A stretch of DNA of 64,000 nucleotides from Eubacterium sp. GTDB taxonomy: Bacteria > Bacillota > Clostridia > Oscillospirales > Ruminococcaceae. Both the position numbers and the translations under genes were made by a program. The stretch is taken from contig JAISVH010000117.1 in NCBI GenBank assembly GCA_031271685.1, positions 1 through 64,000 on the forward strand. Direction: 5' to 3'. The notes under the pieces were generated by a model, which was not told the origin of the DNA, made no database searches, and saw nothing but the letters and a program-made list of their open reading frames with translations. Positions 32,404 to 41,188 of the stretch are shown here, piece by piece. How positions within the stretch are numbered: position 1 is the first letter of the stretch; each line of letters begins with the position of its first letter.

Positions 32404-33600
32404 ATGAACAACATAATCTTTCTCGGCTTGATAAGCTTTTTTACAGATATAAGCACCGAAATGATTTATCCGGTCATTCCTCTTTATCTCGTTTCTTCAT
32501 TCGGAGCTACTCCCGCCCTGGTTGGAGTTATCGAAGGGATAGCCGAAAGTCTTGCCGGTTTGCTTAAGGTATTCAGCGGATATATAACAGACCGGACGCA
32601 AAAGAAAAAATTCGTTGCGTTTTCGGGCTACGCAACCGGACTTTTGTATAAGATTATTTTGCTGTTTGCTAGCTCATGGTTCGGTATTTTAATAGCGCGC
32701 TCCATTGACAGGTTCGGAAAAGGAATAAGAACCGCACCGCGCGATGTTCTAATAAGCGAAAGCGTAAACAAAAAAGATATTGGAAAAGCGTTCGGCCTGC
32801 ACAAAGCCTTGGATATGCTAGGCTCTTCTATCGGAATACTCGCCACATATTTTATACTGCTTTATTGGAATAACCATAACTATAAGCAGCTCTTCTTGAT
32901 TTCAGTCATCCCGGCAATATTGGGCTTGCTGATGTTTTCTTTCATCAAACAGAAAAAAACATCATCCGAACCTAAAAAGCGAGAGCCTCTTTTAAAGAAT
33001 ATAAAAAAAATTGACCGCCGGCTAAAACTCTATCTTCTCGTCGTTTTCGTTTTTACATTAGGCAACTCGTCGAATACTTTCATACTTATCAAAGCGCAGT
33101 CAGCCGGATTCGACGACATCGGCGCAATACTATTATATTTTATTTATAATATAGTCGCTTCGGCTTTGTCTCTTCCGTTCGGTCGTCTGTCCGACAAAAT
33201 CGGTCGAAAAAATCTTTTGGTGCCAGGATATTTGGTGTTCGCGCTATGCTACACAGGGTTTGCATTCGCCAAAACCGAAAGCGCAATAATTGCTGTATTC
33301 GTGATCTATGGGGTTTACACCGCTTTGATAACCGGGGTCGAGCGCGCGTTTATAGCCGAAATATCACCAACGGATCTAAAAGGCACAATGCTTGGTCTTC
33401 ATTCCTCGGTTACAGGAATAGCCCTACTTCCCGCCAGCGTTACCGCCGGTTTATTATGGAACGCGCTCGGCTCTGAAGCGCCGTTCTTATTCGGGGCCGG
33501 ATTATCCATGATAGCGGCTTTGATCTTGATAATTTTTTTGAAAAATTCTAAAGATCAAGTTTCCAACCATAATCGCCGTGATAAATCATCTGCCTGCTAA
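32404..33600 (+). CDS. MFS transporter
   Basis: 398 aa from the ATG at 32404 (GAAAGG six bases upstream); the track start at 32344 lies in hairpin sequence. Twelve predicted helices with the MFS signature after helix 2 (GYITDRTQKKK) and its counterpart in the second half (LPFGRLSDKIGRKNLLV). The opening FLGLISFFTDISTEMIYPVIPLYL is typical of a drug/metabolite exporter group; the substrate is not predictable. The 3' end overlaps the convergent SDR gene by 53 bp. Confidence 0.9.
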   Translation: MNNIIFLGLISFFTDISTEMIYPVIPLYLVSSFGATPALVGVIEGIAESLAGLLKVFSGYITDRTQKKKFVAFSGYATGLLYKIILLFASSWFGILIARSIDRFGKGIRTAPRDVLISESVNKKDIGKAFGLHKALDMLGSSIGILATYFILLYWNNHNYKQLFLISVIPAILGLLMFSFIKQKKTSSEPKKREPLLKNIKKIDRRLKLYLLVVFVFTLGNSSNTFILIKAQSAGFDDIGAILLYFIYNIVASALSLPFGRLSDKIGRKNLLVPGYLVFALCYTGFAFAKTESAIIAVFVIYGVYTALITGVERAFIAEISPTDLKGTMLGLHSSVTGIALLPASVTAGLLWNALGSEAPFLFGAGLSMIAALILIIFLKNSKDQVSNHNRRDKSSAC

Positions 33601-34312
33601 TCCCACCGTCAACCATAAAGTTTTGTCCTGTGATAAATCCGGATTTTTCATCGCACAAATACATTACTAATTCGGCGATATCTTCAGGCATTCCAATCCT
33701 GCCGACCGGATGCTGAAGCATGTCTTCTTTGCAATGCCCGGGCGTTTCAGAGTTTTCACGATATCGAAAGGTTTCAATCCACCCTGGGCTTACCGAGTTG
33801 ACCCGCGCCCATCCGGCAAGACTTGCCGCCAACGCGTGCGTAAGAGAGACCAATCCTCCCTTAACCGCCGAATAGCTTTCGGTGTCAGGCTGTGACTGAA
33901 ACGCTCTGGTTGAGGCTATGTTTATTATAGAGGCATTTTGCAAAAGTAGATTATTTTTTACAAAAAGGCTTGTCAAATAATACGGCGCGATAACTCCCAC
34001 CCTATGAACATACTCAAAATCTTCATATGAACAATCAGACAAAATGCCTTTCCGGCTTACGCAAGCGTTATTTACCAAAAAATCGACATCAATTTCAAGT
34101 GACCGGACAAAGCAGTCCAAAACTGATTTTTCCGCTATATCTCCATAAAAAAACGATAAATTTTCATAGCGGTTTTGCAAAAGCCCTGCTGCGGTTCCGT
34201 CAATATCTATTATCGTGACCTTTGCCTGATTATTTAAAAAAGCCTCGGCAATACATCGTCCGATACCATTTGCGCCGCCTGTAACAACGGCATGTTTATT
34301 TTTAAACGTCAA
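33548..34312 (-). CDS. SDR-family oxidoreductase
   Basis: 254 aa. Classical SDR: cofactor loop TGGANGIGRCIAEAF, VNNACVS, catalytic Ser in IINIASTRAF, YSAVKGG, and the C-terminal GFITGQNFMVDGG. The Asp in IIDIDG suggests NAD(H) preference. The extra tail IYHGDYGWKLDL overlaps the end of the convergent MFS gene. The substrate is unknown. Confidence 0.9.
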   Translation of the reverse strand: MTFKNKHAVVTGGANGIGRCIAEAFLNNQAKVTIIDIDGTAAGLLQNRYENLSFFYGDIAEKSVLDCFVRSLEIDVDFLVNNACVSRKGILSDCSYEDFEYVHRVGVIAPYYLTSLFVKNNLLLQNASIINIASTRAFQSQPDTESYSAVKGGLVSLTHALAASLAGWARVNSVSPGWIETFRYRENSETPGHCKEDMLQHPVGRIGMPEDIAELVMYLCDEKSGFITGQNFMVDGGISRQMIYHGDYGWKLDL

Positions 34313-34350
34313 AGATTTTTTCCTTTACTAAATCAAAGTCTTCTCGACAG

Positions 34351-34421
34351 TTCAAACATCTGCGGGTAGCCGCTTCCAGTGTTTTAACAAGCGTCAGCGT
34401 TGGGGTATAAACACGGTTATA
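34351..34421 (+). repeat. Family A repeat (shortened), supplies the aminotransferase stop
   Basis: TTCAAACATCTGCGGGTAGC to ACACGGTTATA. The minus-strand TATAACCG end contains the TAA at 34417-34419. Confidence 0.82.
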
Positions 34422-35685
34422 AATATAACTCAACGCTCGCCAACTTAGCGCTGTTACAAAAAATTTCCATTGCAATTTTAAGCTCTTCCACCGACGGATA
34501 GGTCGGCGCTATCCTAATATTTCTATCTTTCGGGTCTATTCCATAAGGAAAAGTAGCTCCTGCGCCGGTCATAACAACGCCGGCATCCTTACAAAGCGCT
34601 ATAGTTCGCCTTGCTGTGTTATCCGGCCCATTATAAGAAATGAAATAGCCGCCCGATGGCTTATGCCAACTTCCAATTCCCAAAATCCCCAACTCTTTTT
34701 CAAGCGTATCCAACACCATATCAAACTTAGGTCTTAAAATAGCTCGATGCTTTGCCATGTGCGCTAAAACGCCATCATAATCCTTAAAGAATTTAGCGTG
34801 CCTTAGCTGATTAAGTTTGTCATAACCTATTGTCTCGACTGCAAGCTGGTTTTTTACGAATTCAATATTTTTTTCGCTCGCCGCGAAGATAGCCAATCCC
34901 CCGCCCGGAAAAGAAATTTTAGAGGTAGAGGTGAAAATATAAACCATATCCTCCTTACCGGTTTTTTTGCACTCATCCAATATGTTTAACAGGCTGTCCG
35001 GCTCATCATATATGTGGTGAACACAATAGGCGTTATCCCAAAATATACGAAAATCATCAGCTTTAGGCTTTAAGTCGGCGAACCTTTTTACCACTTCGTC
35101 CGAATATGTGATGCCGTCCGGATTTGAATACATTGGCACGCACCAAATACCTTTGATTTCCGGATCTGATGACACTAAATTTTCAATCGTATCCATATCC
35201 GGCCCATCGGTATTCATTTTAACCGTTATCATCTTAATACCAAGTTTTTCACAAATGGCAAAGTGCCGGTCATAACCGGGAGCCGGACACAAAAATTTAA
35301 TTTCCCCGCTCATCCGCCAAGGCTTTTCACCGCCGTAAACGCCTTGAAGCATCGCTCGGCAGATAGCGTCGTACATAAGGTTAAGGCTGGAATTTCCGCC
35401 TATTATTATTTCACCGCGCCCCACCCCTAGCATTGGCATAAAAATCCGCTTTGTCTCATAAATTCCGTCCAACACCCCATAATTCCGACAATCAATTCCA
35501 TTTTCAGATATATGATCGCCGTCTAAGCAATGGGTCAGCATCTCATTTGTAAGATCCAATTGATCCGGCCCGGGCTTCCCCCTTGACATGTCAAGAGATA
35601 ATTCCCTGCTTTTATATTCCTCATGTGTTTTTTCAAGCTCCGTTTTCAACGCTATTAATTTTTCTTTTGAAAAATTGCCGTACAT
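34417..35685 (-). CDS. PLP-dependent aminotransferase (Asp_aminotransf/MocR-like family)
   Basis: 422 aa from the ATG at 35685, where GGAG lies six bases upstream. The track's extra 30 residues come from family B repeat sequence. ELSLDMSRGKPGPDQLDL, GGNSSLNLMYDAICRAML, FWDNAYCVHHI and FTSTSKISFPGGGLA (PLP-binding Lys in TSKI) identify the fold type I family PF12897-like. A ~420-aa aminotransferase of this type is common in Clostridia, probably acting on aspartate or alanine. The stop codon is in a family A repeat. Confidence 0.9.
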   Translation of the reverse strand: MYGNFSKEKLIALKTELEKTHEEYKSRELSLDMSRGKPGPDQLDLTNEMLTHCLDGDHISENGIDCRNYGVLDGIYETKRIFMPMLGVGRGEIIIGGNSSLNLMYDAICRAMLQGVYGGEKPWRMSGEIKFLCPAPGYDRHFAICEKLGIKMITVKMNTDGPDMDTIENLVSSDPEIKGIWCVPMYSNPDGITYSDEVVKRFADLKPKADDFRIFWDNAYCVHHIYDEPDSLLNILDECKKTGKEDMVYIFTSTSKISFPGGGLAIFAASEKNIEFVKNQLAVETIGYDKLNQLRHAKFFKDYDGVLAHMAKHRAILRPKFDMVLDTLEKELGILGIGSWHKPSGGYFISYNGPDNTARRTIALCKDAGVVMTGAGATFPYGIDPKDRNIRIAPTYPSVEELKIAMEIFCNSAKLASVELYL

Positions 35686-35712
35686 AAAAATCTCCGTTCC
35701 TAATTTTATTTT

Positions 35713-35855
35713 TAGGGCACGCAAATCACTTGCGTATTTCTCGCCAAACTTCGTTAATTTTGCCTTAAATATCAACGGATATTCGCGTCAAAATTGCCTA
35801 GTTTTTACGAAAAATCCGACTGCGTGCTTTGCACACCAGAGTTGTGCGTGCCCTA
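35713..35855 (+). repeat. Family B repeat, long form, intact
   Basis: 143 bp with perfect 11-bp terminal inverted repeats TAGGGCACGCA / TGCGTGCCCTA, flanked by TA. It gives the TAG stop to the gene at 35853 and false N-terminal codons to the aminotransferase ORF. Confidence 0.9.
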
Positions 35856-36593
35856 GTATTCCATATCCGCCAAAGACGAGTACGGTTCCCTGATATATTC
35901 AATATTTAACGCGCCGTTTTGATAAGAAACATTAATATATATCATAAGAAGCTGATCCTCAAGCGCAACCCTGGGAAAGATATTGTTAGTCACCACATCA
36001 TATTTGCAGTTAAGTGTAAGCATGCCCTGCTCTCCGATCAGCTTCATAGAAACAGAAGGCGTGTTTTCAAGTTTAGCGTTTAGGATGGTTCCGTCTTCCG
36101 AAAGAATCGAAAAAGCTCCGGTCAAATTCGAATCGGGATATGTAAAATCAACCTCAGACATCATAAACCCTTCCGCAACAACGTCAAGCGTTAAATTTTC
36201 TATCTTAAAATCGCTGTCTACCTGTTCTTCCGCCATCTCCTGCCTAACAAGCGCGGCAAAATTATAAACGTCCAGCGTAGGATCCGGGCGAACCACATTA
36301 AAATAAAAAGCGGGCGAAAATTCCGGCGTGCCTGCCTGCTGCAAAGCAGTGATATACTCATCCTCCGTGAACCCTGTGTCCGCTATCCCCTCCTCTTCAT
36401 AAGACACCAAAGCTTCTTCAAGATTCACATCGGCGGTATAAAGCCTTCTCACTGCCAATTCGTTACCCGCAGTGCTTAAAATTTCCTCGTCGCCAGTAAA
36501 CACAATATTTGGCACGCTGAATTCAAAAAAGGCATATGCCCCTACCACACCGATAACAAGAACGATCAAAAACACAAAAAGCAGCCGCTTCAT
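35853..36593 (-). CDS. Membrane-anchored hypothetical protein
   Basis: 246 aa. One N-terminal helix (LLFVFLIVLVIGVVGAYAFFEF) and an extracytoplasmic beta-rich part with an acidic central segment. I do not recognise the family. It ends MEY followed by TAG, the TAG being the first bases of a family B repeat. It lies 18 bp from the FkbM methyltransferase gene on the same strand and is probably cotranscribed. Confidence 0.7.
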   Translation of the reverse strand: MKRLLFVFLIVLVIGVVGAYAFFEFSVPNIVFTGDEEILSTAGNELAVRRLYTADVNLEEALVSYEEEGIADTGFTEDEYITALQQAGTPEFSPAFYFNVVRPDPTLDVYNFAALVRQEMAEEQVDSDFKIENLTLDVVAEGFMMSEVDFTYPDSNLTGAFSILSEDGTILNAKLENTPSVSMKLIGEQGMLTLNCKYDVVTNNIFPRVALEDQLLMIYINVSYQNGALNIEYIREPYSSLADMEY

Positions 36594-36611
36594 TCCTTTG
36601 CGCCCTCCAAC

Positions 36612-37685
36612 TCAAATTTTAACACAATATAGATTAGTATCCCATGCCGGAATATAATTATGATGACGCAAATACATACTATACGCTCCTCCCGACAGAC
36701 GGTAAACCAACAGCGGAAGCTCTAACATATCGGCATTTCTGTGGTAAAGAGACACTATAAGCCGAGGCAGACATTTATTTATAGTCTGCGAAGCGCCTAA
36801 AAGCGCCCGTTCCTCACATCCCTCAACATCCATTTTTATTATTGTCGGCTCACAACCCGCGCAAATCGAATCAACCGAGCGCGCAGTTATTTTGCGTTCC
36901 CTTCTGCCTCTCCCCGCTCTTGAGCCGCGCCCGCTCAAATCAGAAAAGTCAATTTCAGCATCTTCATCCCATACGGCGGCGTTGATCGGTATAAATTTTG
37001 CGCTGCCAAGCGCGTAATTGCGTCGGCGAATCTTAATAAAGTTGCGTGAATCCGGCTCCACCGCATAAATTCTATTAAAACTTTTTTTTGTGCGCTCTAA
37101 AAACATCGCTACCGTATCCCCGTCATACGCGCCCAAATCAACAAAGGTTTCCGTGCTGTCATGCCTAATATTAAATAAATCCAGCGCTTCGTCCAGTGGG
37201 GTCGTGCAGTTTTGCAGATGCTCAATTTTTCCGCTTATTCTAAAATCAATTAAACGGTCAAACACATATTTTGAAACATCATCCGCTAAAATTTCCCTGA
37301 CCGCAACTATTTTTTTTATGTTTTTAGCAACATATGTCTCGTCAAAAAGGCCGTCTCCTATTACGGGCACGTCAGGCGCATAAACCTCGTATTTTTCCGC
37401 TAGTCCATAAATTTTATTAATTATGTCGTCTCTTGAGGTGCCGAAGCAGACCAATATAATAAAATCATCATACATCCCCTCGATTTCAGAGAGCTTATTG
37501 ACCGAAAAGCCCTGAAAACTATGCCCTCTAACAAAATCATCACTGGCCATAAACGCGTTTGGCCTTATACCATAGCTATCTAATACTTTAAGTATCTTCT
37601 CAGCGCCATTTCCCATTCCGTACATAACAATGGGTTTTTCGGCGCTCTTTAAATATTCCCAAATTGTTCTTGTTTCCGTGAACAT
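36612..37685 (-). CDS. FkbM-family methyltransferase
   Basis: 357 aa. The N-terminal about 110 residues (KPIVMYGMGNGAEKILKVLDSYGI) form a Rossmann-like domain often fused to FkbM enzymes. The SAM-dependent domain has FVDLGAYDGDTVAMFL (motif I), IYAVEPDSRNFIKI, VDSI and IIKMDVEGCEERALLGA, the FkbM hallmark. Such enzymes methylate glycans or secondary metabolites; the acceptor is unknown. First gene of the unit behind the promoter at 37732. Confidence 0.9.
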   Translation of the reverse strand: MFTETRTIWEYLKSAEKPIVMYGMGNGAEKILKVLDSYGIRPNAFMASDDFVRGHSFQGFSVNKLSEIEGMYDDFIILVCFGTSRDDIINKIYGLAEKYEVYAPDVPVIGDGLFDETYVAKNIKKIVAVREILADDVSKYVFDRLIDFRISGKIEHLQNCTTPLDEALDLFNIRHDSTETFVDLGAYDGDTVAMFLERTKKSFNRIYAVEPDSRNFIKIRRRNYALGSAKFIPINAAVWDEDAEIDFSDLSGRGSRAGRGRRERKITARSVDSICAGCEPTIIKMDVEGCEERALLGASQTINKCLPRLIVSLYHRNADMLELPLLVYRLSGGAYSMYLRHHNYIPAWDTNLYCVKI

Positions 37686-37731
37686 AACATCTCCGATAAT
37701 CTTTTAATTTGCGATGCGGCCTATAAACAGT

Positions 37732-37760
37732 ATTATAGCATAAATCAGCTCAAAGCGCAA
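37732..37760 (-). promoter_or_regulatory. Promoter of the FkbM operon
   Basis: Minus strand TTGCGC (37755-37760), 17-bp spacer, TGCTATAAT with TATAAT at 37732-37737. Strongly similar to the promoter at 24370-24398, including the flanking CAC and TTTATGC. Confidence 0.82.
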
Positions 37761-37798
37761 GTGCCGCAGTCGGTTAACCGAAATCAACACAATAACTA

Positions 37799-37830
37799 TT
37801 CAAACATCTGCAGCGCAGACGCTTCCAACA
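37799..37830 (+). repeat. Family A repeat, left fragment
   Basis: TTCAAACATCTGCAGCGCAG then CGCTTCCAACA, directly next to the 3' end of the subtilase gene. Confidence 0.6.
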
Positions 37831-37834
37831 ATAA

Positions 37835-39247
37835 TCAATAACTTCCCAACCCAAACCCTTGAATCCCTGCCAGATTTCTTTTCAAATATGACAAATCCGC
37901 AATATCTACCTTACCGTCCCGGTTAAGATCCATGACCGGGTTGTATCTTTCCCTTCCCAAAAGAAACATTTTTATAAAAGTCAAATCTTTTGCATCTATT
38001 TTACCGTCCCCGTTGCAGTCTCCTTTTAGCGGCAGATCCAATAACAGCGACGAATAAGAATTAACAACCCCGTAACCGTAAAATTTATCCCAACCCGGAT
38101 CACCCATATCCGTTGCCGTTATAACCATAGCGTTTTTAATCTGTTTCGGAGTATAATCGGGATTAAGCGACTTTATCAGGGCGGCGACTCCCGCCACAAC
38201 TGGGCTTGCCATAGAGGTCCCATTCTTGATAGCATAGCTGTTACCGCCTATATTAGTTGAATAAATTTTCGTTCCGGGTGCCGAAAAATCAATTTCAGGC
38301 CCATAATTTGAATAAGAATCGTCAAATACCTTTCCTTGTTTAACGGCTGAAACAGCAATTGCCTCAGGATATGCCGCCGGAAACATAGCGCGATTCCCTT
38401 TTGAGTTTCCGGCCGCGCACACCACAACGACACCTTTATTTACCGCGTTTATTATTATGTTATGCTCAATTTCATCTCCGTCAATTTTACCGTTTTCATC
38501 AAAATACGATCTCCCCATACTAAGGTTAATTATATCCGCGCCGTTATCCGCCGCATAATTTATAGCGCGAAGAACCGCTCCGCTTTTAAGTTGATTCTCC
38601 TCATCACACGCCTTTATTACCATAAGACGAGAGTCAGGCGCAACACCGCAAACCTTGTTATAATCGTCCAGTCGCGCCCCTATAATGCCGCACACATGGG
38701 TTCCGTGCCCATGATTATCCTGAATGTCAGAAAAACCTATAACCCCGCTGACTGAATTATACGAATTCGCCAAAATTCTCCCCTCAAACTCGGCATGTTC
38801 GGTATTTATACCGGTATCGACCACTGCCACAGTAACGCCCTTACCGGTAGAATATTTCCATGCCGCAGGGGTATCCACTTCGGCATGATGATATTGCATA
38901 CTTGTATCCGGTGGCAAATATGTATCCTGTATCGAATATATCCTATTTAACGAAAGTTCCGGCATGCCGGCCGAACGCCGCCTAACCCGACTCACGGATA
39001 CTTCCCTCTTTGGATCAAGACATCCAAATACCGCTATTCCGTTGGTATATGACTTTAATTCCATTTTATAAAAAGCGGCTATCACTTCGGCATGCGCAAG
39101 CGACTCCGCCTCGGCGATCACCTCATCCGAGACAAATCCGCCGCCTTCTTCGGCAAAATCCGCCGCCTTAACAATAATGTTCGGCCCACATAAAAACCAC
39201 AATAATAACGAAATCATAACAGCGGATACTTTTCCATAACGAAACAT
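37835..39247 (-). CDS. Secreted S8 subtilisin-like protease with type I dockerin
   Basis: 470 aa. Signal peptide (VSAVMISLLLWFLCGPNIIVKA), propeptide region (about 25-110), S8 catalytic domain with Asp in VAVVDTGIN, His in GHGTHVCGI and Ser in NGTSMASPVVAGVAAL. The C-terminus (about 405-465) has two dockerin repeats, DCNGDGKIDAKDLTFIKMFL and DLNRDGKVDIADLSYLKRNL, each with a Ca2+-binding loop and the F/L helix. It should dock to a cohesin on a scaffoldin or cell surface. No cohesin gene lies in the window. Confidence 0.95.
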   Translation of the reverse strand: MFRYGKVSAVMISLLLWFLCGPNIIVKAADFAEEGGGFVSDEVIAEAESLAHAEVIAAFYKMELKSYTNGIAVFGCLDPKREVSVSRVRRRSAGMPELSLNRIYSIQDTYLPPDTSMQYHHAEVDTPAAWKYSTGKGVTVAVVDTGINTEHAEFEGRILANSYNSVSGVIGFSDIQDNHGHGTHVCGIIGARLDDYNKVCGVAPDSRLMVIKACDEENQLKSGAVLRAINYAADNGADIINLSMGRSYFDENGKIDGDEIEHNIIINAVNKGVVVVCAAGNSKGNRAMFPAAYPEAIAVSAVKQGKVFDDSYSNYGPEIDFSAPGTKIYSTNIGGNSYAIKNGTSMASPVVAGVAALIKSLNPDYTPKQIKNAMVITATDMGDPGWDKFYGYGVVNSYSSLLLDLPLKGDCNGDGKIDAKDLTFIKMFLLGRERYNPVMDLNRDGKVDIADLSYLKRNLAGIQGFGLGSY

Positions 39248-39401
39248 TGTATTTTCCTCATTTTATTACTTGATAACACCTATAAAATATGTTATAATAT
39301 ATTAATGACTGTCAACAAATTTTTACCTCATGCCGGTCAAATTCCTGCTCTGTCCGAAAACCTTGCTCAAAATGTGAGTCAAACGCCATAAACAAAAGCT
39401 T

Positions 39402-39430
39402 TTGACTTTATTTATATACAAGCTGATATT
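39402..39430 (+). promoter_or_regulatory. Possible promoter of metA
   Basis: TTGACT (39402-39407), 17-bp spacer, GATATT (39425-39430), a weak -10. There is no SAM (S-box) or T-box leader before metA. Confidence 0.4.
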
Positions 39431-39449
39431 ATTTCCAAAGGAGTATCCA

Positions 39450-40373
39450 ATGCCAATAAATATATCCCCCGACTTGCCCGCGTATCAAACGCTTATTAAC
39501 GAGATGGTATTCGTCATGTCTGCCGATAAAGCGTTAAAACAGGATATACGTCCAATTAAAGTCGGTATAGTTAATTTAATGCCTATCAAAATCGAAACCG
39601 AAACCCAAATTTTGCGCCTGCTTAGCAACTCTCCGCTTCAGATAGACATAACGCTTATACGAACAGAAACATATAAGTCAAAAAACACTTCGGCTGAACA
39701 CTTAAACAATTTTTATAAAACATTTAACGAAATAAAAGATAATCATTTCGACGCCCTGTTTATCACCGGCGCTCCGGTCGAGCTGCTCCCATTTGAAGAA
39801 GTAGCATATTGGGACGAGCTTTGCAAAATAATGGAGTGGTCAAAGTCTCATTCGTGGTGCGCCATACATATTTGCTGGGGGGCGCAGGCGGGTCTTTACT
39901 ATCACTATAAAATAAAAAAACATCCGCTAAGCCAAAAGATGTTCGGAATATATCCGCAAACCGTCCATGACCCAAACCATCCGCTTGTAAGAGGGTTTAA
40001 CGAGGTTTTTAACGTTCCGCAATCTCGCTATACCGAAGTGAGAACAGAAGACATCAAAAAAATGCCGTCGCTCAAAATTTTAGCCTCATCCCCGCTTTCC
40101 GGGGCTCATTTAATCGTGGATAAAACCAACCGCCAAATTTTCATCACAGGTCACGCGGAGTACGACCGCGACACGCTTAAAAATGAATATTTAAGAGATA
40201 AAGAAAAAGGGGTGCAAATACCATACAACTACTTCCCCGAAGACGATGAAACAAAAGAGCCAAAAGTTACCTGGCGCGGACATGCCAGCCTTATGTATTC
40301 AAACCTATTAAACTTCTGCGTTTATCAAGAGACCCCATTTGATTTAAAAAGCCTTAAACCGCTTAATATTTAA
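39450..40373 (+). CDS. metA: Homoserine O-acyltransferase MetA (predicted acetyltransferase)
   Basis: 307 aa from the ATG at 39450, with AAAGGAG six bases upstream. MPINISPDLPAYQTLINEMVFVM, GIVNLMPIKIETETQILRLL, catalytic Cys in HICWGAQAG and GHAEYDRDTL (His/Glu) are the MetA family residues. Residue 111, in ITGAPVE, is Glu. In Bacillus MetA, Glu111 favours acetyl-CoA, whereas Gly there goes with succinyl-CoA, so O-acetylhomoserine is the likely product. First step of methionine synthesis from homoserine. Monocistronic here. Confidence 0.95.
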   Translation: MPINISPDLPAYQTLINEMVFVMSADKALKQDIRPIKVGIVNLMPIKIETETQILRLLSNSPLQIDITLIRTETYKSKNTSAEHLNNFYKTFNEIKDNHFDALFITGAPVELLPFEEVAYWDELCKIMEWSKSHSWCAIHICWGAQAGLYYHYKIKKHPLSQKMFGIYPQTVHDPNHPLVRGFNEVFNVPQSRYTEVRTEDIKKMPSLKILASSPLSGAHLIVDKTNRQIFITGHAEYDRDTLKNEYLRDKEKGVQIPYNYFPEDDETKEPKVTWRGHASLMYSNLLNFCVYQETPFDLKSLKPLNI

Positions 40374-40380
40374 TAAAGCC

Positions 40381-40485
40381 TATAACCGCGTTTATTTCCC
40401 CCTCCTCTTAGGCGACAGATGATTTTTAATCCCCACGCTGACACTTGTTAAAACACTGGAAGCGGCTCCGCCGCAGATGTTTGAA
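40381..40485 (-). repeat. Family A repeat, full length (reverse)
   Basis: 105 bp from TATAACCGCG to GCCGCAGATGTTTGAA, between metA and the convergent membrane protein gene. Confidence 0.9.
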
Positions 40486-40489
40486 TATT

Positions 40490-41047
40490 TTATTTGAGAT
40501 TAGCATAACACACTGTCAGCCTAGGTTTTAACGTTTTTTTATACCAAAAAGTTATGTTGTCAAGAGACATATCATAAATCAAAAATGTAAAATTTGAAGT
40601 TGCCCATAACACAAAAACGGCCGTTTCTCCAAAAACTTCCAAGCCTTCCAACATATCGTTTATTTTTAGTAGTTTATTAAGCACAAGATAAATTAAAAAT
40701 ATCGCTATATTAAAGCACAAAAATTTTAAAAATCCACGAAAAACTTTTATTTTAACCCTTTCGGCATGCTTTCTCAAAGTCGGATAATATCCAAAAAACA
40801 AAACAAAAAGCATCGCCGATTCCCAACCGGGAACAACAAATAAAACTGCGAAAGAGCAAGTTAAAAAACTAAGCATTGCCCATTTCATACCTATTTCATC
40901 ATATATGATAAAGATAAGAATACCGGCCAAAGCCGGTGAGATATAATTAAATCCCGGTATCATAGAACCAAACATCAAAACCACCGAAATCGCCACAGTG
41001 ACCGCTGAAAATGAAATCTTAAAGCTTAACCTATCACGCTTAACCAA
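40490..41047 (-). CDS. Polytopic membrane protein of unknown function
   Basis: 185 aa with five or six hydrophobic helices. SFSAVTVAISVVLMFGSMIPGFNYISPALAGILIFIIYDEIGMKWAMLSFL recalls small ECF S-component-like proteins seen in Clostridia. I do not recognise a substrate group. The ribosome binding site (AGGGTGGTG) precedes the ATG. Divergent from the marR gene. Confidence 0.7.
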   Translation of the reverse strand: MVKRDRLSFKISFSAVTVAISVVLMFGSMIPGFNYISPALAGILIFIIYDEIGMKWAMLSFLTCSFAVLFVVPGWESAMLFVLFFGYYPTLRKHAERVKIKVFRGFLKFLCFNIAIFLIYLVLNKLLKINDMLEGLEVFGETAVFVLWATSNFTFLIYDMSLDNITFWYKKTLKPRLTVCYANLK

Positions 41048-41100
41048 AACGAAACACCACCCTAATAATTAATAAATATAAATATTTTTTTAAAAAACTA

Positions 41101-41129
41101 TTGACAACAGCTATAATATGATATATTAT
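41101..41129 (+). promoter_or_regulatory. Promoter of the marR-type gene
   Basis: TTGACA (41101-41106), 17-bp spacer, TATTAT (41124-41129), 60 bp before the ATG. Confidence 0.85.
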
Positions 41130-41188
41130 TAAAATAAGGTTTTAAATACCAAACCAATATAAGTTAATAATCTTTTGGAGGTGACATC

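Noticed and set aside
39287-39315. Promoter of the subtilase gene on the minus strand
   Set aside because: A good TTGACA is present at 39310-39315 but no acceptable -10 occurs at 16-18 bp.
39300-39449. SAM (S-box) or T-box leader before metA
   Set aside because: No S-box stems, no T-box UGGN sequence and no terminator hairpin are visible.
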